A DNA stretch of 64,000 nucleotides from Marinicella litoralis (GCF_002591915.1 NZ_NIHB01000001.1:1245590-1309589), one strand, 5' to 3'. Shown: positions 24,796 through 34,765, numbered from the stretch's first letter. Numbers and translations are program-made. The notes: generated by a model not told the origin, from the sequence alone.

Positions 24796-27125
24796 AAGAC
24801 CTGTTCAGGCATTTGGCCGGATAGATTCATTAGAATGGTTTCACTGGTGGCAGGAATACACAAACCTGCCGTGTCACTCAAACCGGCATTGCGTAAAGCA
24901 TCTTTGATGGCACACCAAACGCTTAAGCCCAGCAGTAAAGGTGGTTCACCGACTGCTTTGCTGCCACGAATGTTCATCACATTGCTGTGGTTTTCAATAA
25001 AATCGATGTTAAAAATACGTGGTGTGTCATGAATGCTGGGAATTTTATAGGTGGTGGGAGAGTGTGACAGTAACTTCCCTTGGTCACTGTAATATAAATT
25101 TTCAGTGGTCACCCAGCCAGCACCTTGGACGAACCCGCCTGCCACTTGGCCATGATCAATGCCATCATTAATCATTCGGCCCAAATCCATTAATAGGTCT
25201 GTGCGCAAAATTTTGACTTCCCCGGTGTAACTGTCGATGCTGACTTCTGAGGCAGCCACCCCGTTGGTGAAATACAAAAAGGGGCGCCCTTTGCCTTTGG
25301 CTTTGTCGTAATAGATTTCGGGCGTTTTGTAGTGGCCATAATCACTGAGACTGATGCGATTCAAATAAGCGATACCGACCAATTCATTGAATTTAAAGGT
25401 TTGTGAGGGTTGTTTTAGGTTGATGACTTGGCCGCCTTTGAATTCAATGTGATCGGTTGCTCTGCCATCAAGTAAACACAGTTCATGTTCATCGCTGGGC
25501 ACAAAACCAGCCCACAACTGTGAGGCTATATTGGCCAACCTGGCGGTGATTTTATGACAGGCATTGGCCGCCGCCGCACAATTGATGTCGGAACCACTGG
25601 AAGCGGCTGTGGCTGAGGTGTTGGCATTTTTTTCAGTCGAGGTAGGCATCAAGCGCACATCGGTTTCAGCCACCCCCAAAGCCTCACTGACCACTTTGCG
25701 AATTTTGCTGTTAACCCCTTGACCCATTTCGGTGGCGCCGGTAGAAACTTGCACGGTTCCATCGACATGCACGTTGACCAGGGCATTGCCCTGATTCAAA
25801 AAGCGAGTGGTGAACGAAATGCCAAATTTAACAGCACTTAGGGCCAGGCCTTTTATCAGACCAGTTGATTGTTGGTTGAATTGCTTGATGGACTTCCTAC
25901 GAGCGCGGTAATCGGCTGTGCGTTCAATTTGTTCAAACAATTCGGGCAGTACATTGTGATCGACGGTTTGTCCATAATGTGTTTGTTGTTCATTCCCTTG
26001 GTAACAATTAATTTTTCGGACATCCAAAGCATCGATATCAAGGTGTAGCGCAATCTCTTCCATGATGTGTTCAATCACCGCTGCGCCTTGCGGCCCACCA
26101 AATCCCCTGAAGGCAGTGTGCGGGTGGGTGTGGGTTTGACAAATGGTGCCGGTGATCCTAGCGTGCGGTAAATAATAGGCATTGTCGACATGGAACATGG
26201 CCCGCTGCAAGATGGCTGGGGTTAAATCAATGTAGGCGCCACCATCGGTGTAAAAATCAACATTCAAGGCTTGGAGCTTACCTTGGTGATCAAAAGCCAC
26301 TTGGTAGTCATTACAGAAAGGGTGGCGCTTGCCGGTCACGATCATGTCATCGTCTTTGCTGAGTACCAAACGCGCTGGCTTTTTGGTTTTGTGAGCCACC
26401 AAGGCTGCCAAGGCTGCATAGTGTGCTGATTGAGATTCTTTACCTCCAAAACCACCACCCATGCGTTTGACTGTGGCGACCACTTGGTGTTGTTTCAAGC
26501 CCAAGGCACTGGCCACCACATGTTGTACTTCGGTGGGGTGTTGCGCTGAAACATGTACATGTAAACAATTGTTCTCTTCTGGATAGACAATCGAGGCCTG
26601 GGATTCCAAGTAAAATTGTTCTTGTCCTCCATTGATGAATTGTCCAGTGAGAAGGTGCTCGGCTTGGGCAAATTCAGCGGCAGAGTCACCGGTTTCAATG
26701 CAATATGTTTCGCCCATGAATCGCCTTTGAGCGCGGGCTTGTTTTAAATTCAACACCGGCTGCTTGGCTGTGATGTCAATTTTTACCACGGCTTTGGCCG
26801 CCAAGGCCGTTGGTTTGTCAACAGCCGCAATCACCAATATCGGCTCGCCGATATAATGAACTGTTTTTTCGGCCAGTAAAGGTTGGTCTTTGACGATAGA
26901 GCCCCAACGGTTGCTGGCCAAGTCTAGATATGAATAAATGCTCTTCACACCCTCAATGGCAATCGCTGCTTTGGTATCAATATGGGTTATGTCACCGTGA
27001 GCGACAGTTGAATAAACCACTTCAACCCAGAGCTCTCCAGCTTGTTTAGGGCGGTCATCAATGAATTCAGATGTACCGCTGACATGGCTGACCGCTGAAT
27101 CATGAGGCAAGTCCTTGAACTTCAT
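24792..27125 (-). CDS. xdhB: Xanthine dehydrogenase, molybdopterin-binding subunit
   Basis: A 777-residue large subunit that oxidises hypoxanthine and xanthine to urate at a Mo centre. Hallmarks are 'GGQEQFYLESQ' (substrate-entry Glu region), 'RMGGGFGGKESQS' (molybdopterin loop), 'TAFRGFGGPQG' and the late 'VGEPPLLLGLSV' holding the catalytic Glu. Length and order match bacterial two-subunit XDHs. Overlaps of 4 bases on both sides show tight coupling with xdhA and xdhC. Confidence 0.95.
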   Translation of the reverse strand: MKFKDLPHDSAVSHVSGTSEFIDDRPKQAGELWVEVVYSTVAHGDITHIDTKAAIAIEGVKSIYSYLDLASNRWGSIVKDQPLLAEKTVHYIGEPILVIAAVDKPTALAAKAVVKIDITAKQPVLNLKQARAQRRFMGETYCIETGDSAAEFAQAEHLLTGQFINGGQEQFYLESQASIVYPEENNCLHVHVSAQHPTEVQHVVASALGLKQHQVVATVKRMGGGFGGKESQSAHYAALAALVAHKTKKPARLVLSKDDDMIVTGKRHPFCNDYQVAFDHQGKLQALNVDFYTDGGAYIDLTPAILQRAMFHVDNAYYLPHARITGTICQTHTHPHTAFRGFGGPQGAAVIEHIMEEIALHLDIDALDVRKINCYQGNEQQTHYGQTVDHNVLPELFEQIERTADYRARRKSIKQFNQQSTGLIKGLALSAVKFGISFTTRFLNQGNALVNVHVDGTVQVSTGATEMGQGVNSKIRKVVSEALGVAETDVRLMPTSTEKNANTSATAASSGSDINCAAAANACHKITARLANIASQLWAGFVPSDEHELCLLDGRATDHIEFKGGQVINLKQPSQTFKFNELVGIAYLNRISLSDYGHYKTPEIYYDKAKGKGRPFLYFTNGVAASEVSIDSYTGEVKILRTDLLMDLGRMINDGIDHGQVAGGFVQGAGWVTTENLYYSDQGKLLSHSPTTYKIPSIHDTPRIFNIDFIENHSNVMNIRGSKAVGEPPLLLGLSVWCAIKDALRNAGLSDTAGLCIPATSETILMNLSGQMPEQVL

Positions 27126-28642
27126 GCTTTGACCTCGTGTGAGGCTTGTAGCTCAGCCATGAATTTTTTATACAGATTGGCGACCAATAATTTGCGATAG
27201 GCTTCGCTGCCCCGCACATCTGACATCGGTGTCACTTGATTGGCAATCATCTCAGCCGTGGCTTTAATGTGTTCGGGTTGTAGTAAATCTCCCATATGTT
27301 GACCAAGCAGACTTTGTTCTGCGGTTTTAAGGCGAACGGCTGTGGCCGCAACACCACCCAATGCAATGGCGACAGCTTGCAATTGATTGTGTTGATCAAA
27401 CCGCATCATCAAAGCCGAAGAGACACAGCTGATATCAAGGTCTCTGCGTTGCGAGACTTTATACAGTTTTAAAAAACAGTCATCGGCCTTGTTTGGAATT
27501 TCTACATGGGTAATCAATTCATCTGCAGCCAAGTCCATTTGTCGATATGCTTGGTAAAAATCATTGAGGTTAACCGTTCGGCCAGTGGTGGGACCTTGGA
27601 TGTTGAGACGGGCATCCATTGCCAACAAAAATGGCAGGTTATCACCGATCGGTGAGCCATTGGCGATGTTGCCAATCAAGGTGCCATTGTTCTTAATTTG
27701 CGGCGAGGCAAAAATGTGCATGAATGCTACCCATTCAGGATGCACATCACACAGTGCTTTTTCCAACTGAGACAAGGTGACTCTGGCACCTATGCGGGCG
27801 CAATCATCTTTGAGTTCACAATGATGTAATTCTTCAATCAAATTCAAACTGACCACGCGTTGTTTTTGCCAATGACCTTTGTTGAATTGCACACCTAAAT
27901 CAGTCGACGCAGCGAAAATTTTATGTTCAGTTGACGTCAAAGCTTGAGCGGCTGAAATGCTGTCCAGAGGAGCGTCAAAACTGTTGTTCTGATGTTGTAT
28001 CCGCACGGCGGTTTGGCTGTGAGTCAGTAAATCTTGGTGCAACTGTGGGTTGTGGTAACAGTCTTTGATGCTTGAATGGTTTTCATGCTTGATGTCAAGC
28101 ATGGCATTGATGATCGACTGATAGCCAGTACATCGGCATAAATTACCGGTTAAAAAATTTCGGGCGTGTTGTTTTTTGATTTTGTTTTTGACTTCCATCA
28201 TGCCGGCCGCTGCCATCACAAAGCCAGGGGTACAAAAACCACATTGGGTGGCTTGGGCTTGCACCATGGCTTGTTGAACAGGATGCAATTGATTGCCTTG
28301 TTTATCAGGGGATTGTTCAGGCAGGCCTTCTATGGTGATGACATGACAACAATCCAAACCATGCATGAATTGTATACAGGCATTGATGGATTGGTATTGA
28401 ATTTCGGTGGTTGTTGATCCCGGTTTGACAGCAGCCATCAAAACAGTACATGCCCCACAATCACCCTCGGCACACACCACTTTGGTTCCAGTCAGTTGTT
28501 TTTCATGTCGCAAGTAGTCAGACAACGTCATGAAGGCTTGTTCGCCACGAATTTCATGGCGCTCGCCATTGATATAAATGACCAAGTAATCACGAAGTTG
28601 ATCACTGTTGTTATACCATTTTGGATTCAGGTCGCTGGTCAT
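27122..28642 (-). CDS. xdhA: Xanthine dehydrogenase, FeS/FAD subunit
   Basis: A 506-residue small subunit. The plant-type 2Fe-2S domain has C57, C62 and C65 ('CAEGDCGAC'), and the second cluster domain has 'CGFCTPGFVM' and 'CRCTGYQ'. An FAD-binding domain (about 210-395) includes 'IGNIANGSPIGDNLP', followed by the CO-dehydrogenase flavoprotein C-terminal domain. It passes electrons from the Mo centre to NAD. It overlaps its neighbours by 4 bases. Confidence 0.95.
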   Translation of the reverse strand: MTSDLNPKWYNNSDQLRDYLVIYINGERHEIRGEQAFMTLSDYLRHEKQLTGTKVVCAEGDCGACTVLMAAVKPGSTTTEIQYQSINACIQFMHGLDCCHVITIEGLPEQSPDKQGNQLHPVQQAMVQAQATQCGFCTPGFVMAAAGMMEVKNKIKKQHARNFLTGNLCRCTGYQSIINAMLDIKHENHSSIKDCYHNPQLHQDLLTHSQTAVRIQHQNNSFDAPLDSISAAQALTSTEHKIFAASTDLGVQFNKGHWQKQRVVSLNLIEELHHCELKDDCARIGARVTLSQLEKALCDVHPEWVAFMHIFASPQIKNNGTLIGNIANGSPIGDNLPFLLAMDARLNIQGPTTGRTVNLNDFYQAYRQMDLAADELITHVEIPNKADDCFLKLYKVSQRRDLDISCVSSALMMRFDQHNQLQAVAIALGGVAATAVRLKTAEQSLLGQHMGDLLQPEHIKATAEMIANQVTPMSDVRGSEAYRKLLVANLYKKFMAELQASHEVKA

Positions 28643-29946
28643 GCTTGTTGTTCGGTTCTGTTTTTAACGATTTTCACAAATGATTTACAGCGCACTTCGG
28701 CCAATGATAAGCCGGTTATTTCAATTTCATCTTCAGTGATGGCCCCACAATTCAGGGCGCGAAGGAAGTAATTCAACAAGCCTTGACCGGTGGCGGCATC
28801 ATCAAAAACATCACCAACCAAAGTGGCTTGTGCGGCTTTATCAATGAAGTTTTTTAAGCGGATGGAGGCCTGCTCTAAACTGGCCAAGAAAAATGCATAA
28901 TTGGCTGCATAGCGGATGGGGATTTGTGCCGGATGTAAATCCCAACCTTGGTAGTACCCCATTTCCAATGAATGGGTGATGTGGTCGAAACTGAGTTTCC
29001 AGGCTGCATGAACGGTTGCTTCATCACCAACAGGCATGATGCTGGTGGCACCATTGGACAACCAGACACCCGTTCCCGCAAATGCCAATTTCATCATTTG
29101 TAAGGCAAAATCACAGCTGGGATGGTCCATGGTTTGTAACGCTGCCGTGATGTCAAAGCTGGCGGTGTAATCATAAGTACCAAAATGGGCACCGCGACAA
29201 CGTCCGGCAGTTGCTTGGTAAATCAACGGTAAATGACAAACACCATCTTGTGACAGCAAAGCCTGGGTGTTTTCGACCATGATTTCAATCTGAATGGAAC
29301 CATTGTTTAAACCCAACTGAATTTCTAAATGATCCAATACACGAATAAAAGCAGTGACTTGTTGTGGAATCAGTACTTTGGGTAAAGTAACAATGAAGTT
29401 TTCAGGTAGCTTACCGCCATTGGCATTGACCAAGGTGCTGATAAAAATATCCAGTGTGCGCGCACTGCGATGCTTCAACTCTTCATTAAAGGGTTTTATT
29501 CTGATGCCCATAAAGGGTGCAGCCATGCCTTGTTGGATGGCTTTGGCCAATTCTTTGGCTGCAAATTCGGCAGTGGCATCTTCTTCAGCATCCGGTCGGT
29601 TGCCATAACCGTCTTCAAAATCAATTCTGAAATCTTCCACTGCGCAACGGGCCAATCGTTGATTCACGCGGTCATAAATTTGTTGCCATAATTTTTTATC
29701 ACCTGGTAATCCCAAAGCCTGAGCAAATGCGCTGGCATCCGGTGCGTATTGCGCCAAAGATTGACGCGATAGCTCACCAATTTTTTGTGTGGTGGTCGAT
29801 TTATACAGTTGTGCACCACCATACAATGTATGTGTGGGTTGCAAAGCTTCACGATCACCTGGATAGTGTTCTGCATACCGGTGATTGGCGGCCGCCAAAG
29901 GTTCAAATATTTTTTCTAAAATGATGGGGTCAATTGAAGCTGACAT
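28639..29946 (-). CDS. DUF6986/HpcH-HpaI aldolase-like protein of the purine operon
   Basis: A 435-residue TIM-barrel protein of the citrate-lyase/HpcH aldolase superfamily. Visible superfamily features are 'DFRIDFEDGYGNRPDAEED' (acidic metal-binding region), 'GIRIKPFNEE', 'IQIEIMVENTQALLS' (catalytic Glu strand) and 'GRCRGAHFGTYDYTA'. Relatives (DUF6986) occur with urate and allantoin genes elsewhere. Ureidoglycolate breakdown yields glyoxylate, so an aldol-type reaction involving glyoxylate is a reasonable guess but is not shown. It overlaps uraH by one base and xdhA by four. Confidence 0.75.
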   Translation of the reverse strand: MSASIDPIILEKIFEPLAAANHRYAEHYPGDREALQPTHTLYGGAQLYKSTTTQKIGELSRQSLAQYAPDASAFAQALGLPGDKKLWQQIYDRVNQRLARCAVEDFRIDFEDGYGNRPDAEEDATAEFAAKELAKAIQQGMAAPFMGIRIKPFNEELKHRSARTLDIFISTLVNANGGKLPENFIVTLPKVLIPQQVTAFIRVLDHLEIQLGLNNGSIQIEIMVENTQALLSQDGVCHLPLIYQATAGRCRGAHFGTYDYTASFDITAALQTMDHPSCDFALQMMKLAFAGTGVWLSNGATSIMPVGDEATVHAAWKLSFDHITHSLEMGYYQGWDLHPAQIPIRYAANYAFFLASLEQASIRLKNFIDKAAQATLVGDVFDDAATGQGLLNYFLRALNCGAITEDEIEITGLSLAEVRCKSFVKIVKNRTEQQA

Positions 29947-30284
29947 CAGCTACCTCGATAAGTTGAATAACTGAAAGGACTTAACAACAAAGGAACGTGA
30001 TAATGTTGCTCGGTGTTGTTAACACGAAAGGGGATACAAACCTGCGGAAAAAAGCCGTTGCCTTGATGGTATGAATCGGTGTCAAAGGTCATTTGGTAGG
30101 TGCCTGTAGAAAAGTTGCTTTCTAATGAATCAGCGGCCCATTGCATGATTCGACCGTCTTCATCGGTGGTGCCTTCGGCCATAATTAACCAGCCTGTGGC
30201 TGTTGATTTCTCTAGTTTAACCTTGATTCCTGCGGCTGGTTGACCTTTGGCGGTGTCAAGTACATGTGTGGTTATTGGGCTCAT
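29946..30284 (-). CDS. uraH: 5-hydroxyisourate hydrolase (transthyretin-like)
   Basis: A 112-residue tetrameric enzyme that opens 5-hydroxyisourate to OHCU. The N-terminal 'TTHVLDTAKGQPAAGIKVKL' contains the catalytic His. 'IPFRVNNTEQHYHVPLLLSP' and the C-terminal signature Y-R-G-S, which separates HIU hydrolases from true transthyretins, are present. It is cytoplasmic, with no signal peptide. Confidence 0.95.
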   Translation of the reverse strand: MSPITTHVLDTAKGQPAAGIKVKLEKSTATGWLIMAEGTTDEDGRIMQWAADSLESNFSTGTYQMTFDTDSYHQGNGFFPQVCIPFRVNNTEQHYHVPLLLSPFSYSTYRGS

Positions 30285-30340
30285 TTAATGCTTTCTCTGT
30301 CGCTACTGATTAATAATTATATCTGATTCAACCCAGCGGT

Positions 30341-30847
30341 TCAGTCACTTAATAGTTTATCTAAACGCAAGTGGGTGATTTTGTTTTGTTCTGCTGCGGC
30401 TATTTTCAATTCTGTTGCTGCATCATTGGGCATCCTCTGGTTCAACAAGGCAAGCATTTCATCCGCACTTTTCCCCGTGGCGCAAACAATGAAAATAAAG
30501 CCAAATTTTTTCAAGTAAGCTTCATTGCCCTGTTTAAGCGCCAATAAAGTGGCTTCATTGGCTTGTTGGCTGCCTTGCTGTTCATTGCCAGCCCAATGTG
30601 CGGTGCTGGCAAACTTGGCTTTTAAGGCCGCCATGTCACCAATCATGGGGTGATGGGTAAAGGCTTCTAAATAATCTGTATCCGCCAATGCTTCCCACAC
30701 AAGATCGCTTATTTGATGCAACCATTCGACGGAAGGGAAAGGTTGAAATTGTGCCAAAGTGTGATACCAAGCTTCAGCGCCACAACATTTGGCCAAAGCA
30801 GTTTCTAGGTCTTTCCGAGGCAGTTGATTCAGTTCTTGCAAAGTCAT
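30341..30847 (-). CDS. uraD: OHCU decarboxylase
   Basis: A 168-residue enzyme converting 2-oxo-4-hydroxy-4-carboxy-5-ureidoimidazoline to S-allantoin. Motifs include 'FTHHPMIGD' with the catalytic His-Pro, 'EQQGSQ', 'NEAYLKKFGFIFIVCATGKS' and 'RMPNDAATELKIAAAEQNKI'. The start at 30847 (MTLQELNQLP) is preferred because it follows the allantoicase stop; the in-frame start at 30892 would add a basic, non-homologous tail inside that gene. Confidence 0.93.
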   Translation of the reverse strand: MTLQELNQLPRKDLETALAKCCGAEAWYHTLAQFQPFPSVEWLHQISDLVWEALADTDYLEAFTHHPMIGDMAALKAKFASTAHWAGNEQQGSQQANEATLLALKQGNEAYLKKFGFIFIVCATGKSADEMLALLNQRMPNDAATELKIAAAEQNKITHLRLDKLLSD

Positions 30848-30860
30848 CGTGATGGTCAGC

Positions 30861-31844
30861 TTATTTGGTTTTTTTGGCTTTGATCGTGCCATTTAAGCGC
30901 AACCTGGATACACCACCATCAGGGAAAATGTTAAAGCGCACATGGCTGACTCGATCATGATGCCTCAATTGTTGATCAAAATGGTGTTGTTGGTGTGCTG
31001 TGAGTTTGGTTTCTGGTATCAGCAATTGCCATTTCAAATGTTCCAAATCATCGTCTTTGGCATCCGGTGCAAAAACCGATTCCAGAGAAAAACGATCGGG
31101 GAAGTTGCCTTTGAAATGATGGGTGTCGACTTCAACTTGTTCGATAAACCCAGCATGGCCCAACTTCAAGATTGACCAATCATGGCCCGGTCCACGACGT
31201 CGTTTGGTTTCCCAGCCATCACCCATATTGATGCCTCGTCCAGGCATTATGAGGTTGTCCTTTGAGCTGAAAAACATGTCATTACAGCAGATGACGCGAC
31301 CACCGTTTTCAACAGCCACCAAATCGATGATTTGGTTGTCTGCCACCAAGGTCCAATCGGGTTTGACTTCTCCGTAAACTTTCAACCGTGCCACACCGCC
31401 ATCTGGATAAATGTGTAAACGCAAGTGGGTCCATTCCTGGTCTGATTCAATGGGGTATAAATTTTGTGACCCAGGTGCCAATGGGGATTTGGGCAATATT
31501 TCGTGCCAGTCTGTTTCTAGCGGAGAGTGTTGAACGCAAGCCGCTTCCAGCGAAGCGTGAGGAGGGTGGTTGCCTAAGAAATGGTTGGTGTCAATATCTA
31601 CGCCATGAATCACACCCCTAAGCCCCAGTTTCAGAGTGCACCAATCATGGCCAGCGGTTCTTTTGCGGCGACTTTCCCAGCCGTCCATCCACTTACCACG
31701 GTCGGTGTACTTGTCTTCAATGAAAATGCCGCGACCTGGTTTGATCAAGTTTTCTTTTTCGGCAAAAAAATCATCGCTGGTATCAAGCACAAAACCGCCG
31801 ACACGTTCAGCGGCCAAATCAATTAACTGGGTAAAGTCTTTCAT
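30861..31844 (-). CDS. alc: Allantoicase
   Basis: A 327-residue enzyme splitting allantoate into ureidoglycolate and urea. It is built of two similar jelly-roll repeats, visible as paired motifs: 'GKWMDGWESRRKRTAGHDWCTLKLGLRGVI' style in the first half and 'MGDGWETKRRRGPGHDWSILKLG' style in the second, each followed by 'VDTNHFLGN' or 'VDTHHFKGNFP'. It overlaps allB by 4 bases. No gene for ureidoglycolate lyase is in the operon. Confidence 0.95.
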   Translation of the reverse strand: MKDFTQLIDLAAERVGGFVLDTSDDFFAEKENLIKPGRGIFIEDKYTDRGKWMDGWESRRKRTAGHDWCTLKLGLRGVIHGVDIDTNHFLGNHPPHASLEAACVQHSPLETDWHEILPKSPLAPGSQNLYPIESDQEWTHLRLHIYPDGGVARLKVYGEVKPDWTLVADNQIIDLVAVENGGRVICCNDMFFSSKDNLIMPGRGINMGDGWETKRRRGPGHDWSILKLGHAGFIEQVEVDTHHFKGNFPDRFSLESVFAPDAKDDDLEHLKWQLLIPETKLTAHQQHHFDQQLRHHDRVSHVRFNIFPDGGVSRLRLNGTIKAKKTK

Positions 31845-33199
31845 AACAAGGTTTGTCCCTGTGGTTGGTTATCAATAAGTGCATCAAAATGTTGCTGGTC
31901 ATTGATGTCGTAGATGGTTTGGCCACGCAAGATGGTTTGTTGTACGGTGCCGAATACTTCAACCTCTTCATAGGCAGACGCTTTGTGTTTGTGGAAGGTT
32001 TGTTTGGCATCAATGATTTGTGATTGCTCAGGATTCCAAATCACCAAGTCGGCATCATAACCGGTTTCGATGCGACCCTTTTGATTCGCCAATTGCACCA
32101 ATTCCGCGGGTTTTTCACACATCCATTTAACCAAATCAGCCACAGTATATCCCCGCTTTTTTATCGCAGTCCAAATCAAACCCAAGCCAAACTGCAAGGA
32201 TGAGATGCCGCCCCATGCCTCCCATAAATTATGTTCTTCCAATAATTTCAGATGAGGGGTGCAGGGTGAATGGTCAGATACAATGAAATCAATGGTACCC
32301 ACTTCCAGCCCCTTCCACAGTTGTTCTTGGTTGTGTTGGGGTCTGATCGGTGGACAACATTTAAATCGAGCATCGCCATCTGGAATGGTTTCAGCCGCCA
32401 AGGTGAGGTAATGGGGGCAGGTTTCAGCGGTGATTGGGATGCCCTGGTGTTTGGCGTCGGCGATCATATCCAATGCTTGGCAGGAACTCAAATGAACCAC
32501 ATGGACTTTACAGTTGTGTTTGGATGAGAGCTTGATGATGGCAGCGATGGCATCGGTTTCCCAGCTGTCAGGTCTGGAAGCCAAAAAGCTTTGGTAACTG
32601 CTCAAGTTGTCTGGGGTTTCAGTGTCAGGAGACAAAGCATGGGGATCCATTTCTGCATGGACCAATAAGGTGGCGCCACCAGCTGCCAAAATTGGCATGG
32701 CTTGGTCCAAAGTGGCGATGTCACTGGCTGGAAATTCATCGACACCGGAATCAATCATAAACGCTTTGAAGCTTTTGATACCGGCTTGCATCATGGCAGA
32801 CAGTTCATTCGAGTTGCCAGGAATCACTCCACCATGAAAACCCACGTCAACCCACAGTTGGTCTTTTAAACTGTCCAGTTTAGCCTGCAATGCAGCCATG
32901 TCGGTGGTCACTGGAATACAATTCAATGGCATGTCTATGACGGTGGTTATACCGCCTGCGGCGGCGGCTTGGGTGGCGGTGTTGAAACCTTCCCAGTCAG
33001 TTCTACCGGGTTCGTTGATGTGGACATGGCTGTCTACCAGACCTGGCATAATGATGTGATCACCACAGTCTTGGTGTTCACAGTCACTGGGCACATTCAA
33101 GTGACCAACCACTGCGGAGATCAGCCCTTGATCAATCAATACAGTGGCCGCTTGTAATGTGCCTTGGTAAAACACTTGGGTGGATGAAAAGGCTTTCAT
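31841..33199 (-). CDS. allB: Allantoinase
   Basis: A 452-residue amidohydrolase converting allantoin to allantoate. Metal motifs are 'GLVDSHVHINEPGR' (H-x-H), 'KAFMIDSGVDE' (lysine normally carboxylated), 'LVHAEMD', 'VHVVHLSS' and 'DFIVSDHSPC'. Length and the 'EEWEGF'-like 'DWEGFNTATQAAAAGGITT' are typical for AllB. Its stop is directly followed by the puuD coordinates, so the two are tightly packed. Confidence 0.95.
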   Translation of the reverse strand: MKAFSSTQVFYQGTLQAATVLIDQGLISAVVGHLNVPSDCEHQDCGDHIIMPGLVDSHVHINEPGRTDWEGFNTATQAAAAGGITTVIDMPLNCIPVTTDMAALQAKLDSLKDQLWVDVGFHGGVIPGNSNELSAMMQAGIKSFKAFMIDSGVDEFPASDIATLDQAMPILAAGGATLLVHAEMDPHALSPDTETPDNLSSYQSFLASRPDSWETDAIAAIIKLSSKHNCKVHVVHLSSCQALDMIADAKHQGIPITAETCPHYLTLAAETIPDGDARFKCCPPIRPQHNQEQLWKGLEVGTIDFIVSDHSPCTPHLKLLEEHNLWEAWGGISSLQFGLGLIWTAIKKRGYTVADLVKWMCEKPAELVQLANQKGRIETGYDADLVIWNPEQSQIIDAKQTFHKHKASAYEEVEVFGTVQQTILRGQTIYDINDQQHFDALIDNQPQGQTLL

Positions 33200-34396
33200 T
33201 TATTGTTCACCCTTGAACATGGGTTCACTGTTGGCATTAAGCCATTGGCCCAGTTGTATTCGTTCTTCAGGCGTCATTTGACTGCTGTTGCCCAAAGGCA
33301 TGATTTGACTTTGTACGGCCTGCGCTTTGATGATGTCGGCATGCTTAATCACCGATGGCAAGTCTTCCAGCATCAAATCTTTCGGTGCAGTAGCAAACAG
33401 TTCACTGCTGGGTTGTTGCGCATGACAGCTTTGACAATGGATCTCCATCATCTTCATCACGGCAGCATCGCTGATGACCCCAGCATTGTCATCCAGGCTT
33501 ACAGGTTTGGTCAGGTATACCAATGCCACCATTCCCATCAATGACAGTGGCAATAACCAATGGTTTTTGATGCCTTTGCCCTTTAAATTAAACCAATGCC
33601 TGACTGCCACACCGATCAAGATTAATGCTGCCAATACCAGCCAGCTGTTGGCATGACCAAAAGTGCTTGGAAAATGATTGCTGATCATGATGAACAGCAC
33701 AGGCAAGGTCAGGTAATTGTTGTGGATGGATCGCATCAGGGCCTTTTCGCCCAAACTGGGGTCGCTGGTTTCGCCATTGATGGCGGCATTGACCATGGTT
33801 TTTTGCGAAGGAATGATGACAAAAAACACATTGGCCACCATCAAAGTTCCAATCACCGCACCCACATGAATGTAGGCAGCCCGGGCACTGATCAATTGGG
33901 TCAGTCCATAAGCCATGGCCACAATCAAAACAAACCCCAGCAAGGCAAATAATTTCTTTTTGTTGACCAAAGCCGATTTGCACAACAAGTCATAAACCAG
34001 CCATGAAACCAACAAAGTACCGATACCCAAACCGATAGATTGTCCTGCACTGATGCTGGAGACACTGGGATTGAGCATGTAAATTTTGGCGTTGTAATAA
34101 TACACAATGGCCAACAAAGTAAAGCCAGACAACCAGGTAAAATAGGCTTCCCATTTGAACCAATGTAAATGGGCTGGAATGGTTTTTGGTGCGTGTTTGT
34201 ATTTTTCTAAATAATAAAATCCACCACCATGGATGGCCCATAAGTTGCCAGCCAATTCATCGCGTAAATTTTCAGTTCGATTGAGGTTGTTCTCAAGAAA
34301 GACAAAATAAAAGGACGCGCCTATCCATGCGATGCCAGTGATGATGTGAATCCAGCGCACTGATAAATTAAGCCATTCGATGATATGAGCTTCCAA
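33200..34396 (-). CDS. puuD: Membrane urate hydroxylase PuuD with C-terminal cytochrome c
   Basis: A 398-residue integral membrane urate oxidase. About eight helices form the DUF989 domain (residues 1-300, 'WIHIITGIAWIGASFYFVFLEN', 'GGGFYYLEKYKHAP', 'WEAYFTWLSGFTLL'), followed by a cytochrome c domain with heme motif C-Q-S-C-H near residue 320. It oxidises urate to 5-hydroxyisourate and passes electrons to the respiratory chain rather than making peroxide. It is the first gene of the nine-gene operon; the promoter must lie upstream of 34396. Confidence 0.95.
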   Translation of the reverse strand: MEAHIIEWLNLSVRWIHIITGIAWIGASFYFVFLENNLNRTENLRDELAGNLWAIHGGGFYYLEKYKHAPKTIPAHLHWFKWEAYFTWLSGFTLLAIVYYYNAKIYMLNPSVSSISAGQSIGLGIGTLLVSWLVYDLLCKSALVNKKKLFALLGFVLIVAMAYGLTQLISARAAYIHVGAVIGTLMVANVFFVIIPSQKTMVNAAINGETSDPSLGEKALMRSIHNNYLTLPVLFIMISNHFPSTFGHANSWLVLAALILIGVAVRHWFNLKGKGIKNHWLLPLSLMGMVALVYLTKPVSLDDNAGVISDAAVMKMMEIHCQSCHAQQPSSELFATAPKDLMLEDLPSVIKHADIIKAQAVQSQIMPLGNSSQMTPEERIQLGQWLNANSEPMFKGEQ

Positions 34397-34765
34397 TTCA
34401 AACTGTCCTTTTTTGTAAGTAAGGGATTAATTATAAAGAGTGTAAAGATTTTTGTATACAGGCAGACCAGCAACTATCGATACATCACGTAACCCAATCA
34501 AGCACTGCAGTAAAGTAAAAATAAGGACTGTTTTGTTTGAATTTTACCCCAGAGTCGTTGATTATGGGTTAAACGCCAGTGGTATGCATCCAAAACAACA
34601 GCAAAGTGACTCTATAAAGGGAAAGGCAAGATTCGGAAGATCTGTTGTTAAGCTGACTGTAACAACAGCAGTAGGCAGCCAATATGGAATGTAAGTTAAT
34701 TTTCATGTTTGTGTCAACCTGATACTCAGGTGAAGCGTTGGTAGATTAAACAAGTGGAGATTTGT
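34397..34765. promoter_or_regulatory. Divergent spacer between purine operon and secreted-protein operon
   Basis: About 370 bases without a credible gene; an 80-codon TTG-start reading inside it has no ribosome site. It must contain the puuD operon promoter on minus and the secreted operon promoter on plus. At 34600-34632 there is a stretch (cagcaaagtgactctataaa then gggaaaggc) similar to one about the same distance upstream of the repeat protein at 21327. No purine-responsive operator was recognised. Confidence 0.45.

Noticed and set aside
34452-34694. 80-codon reading frame between puuD and the secreted operon
   Set aside because: It needs a TTG start with no ribosome site and lies across the expected divergent promoters; protein composition is not gene-like.
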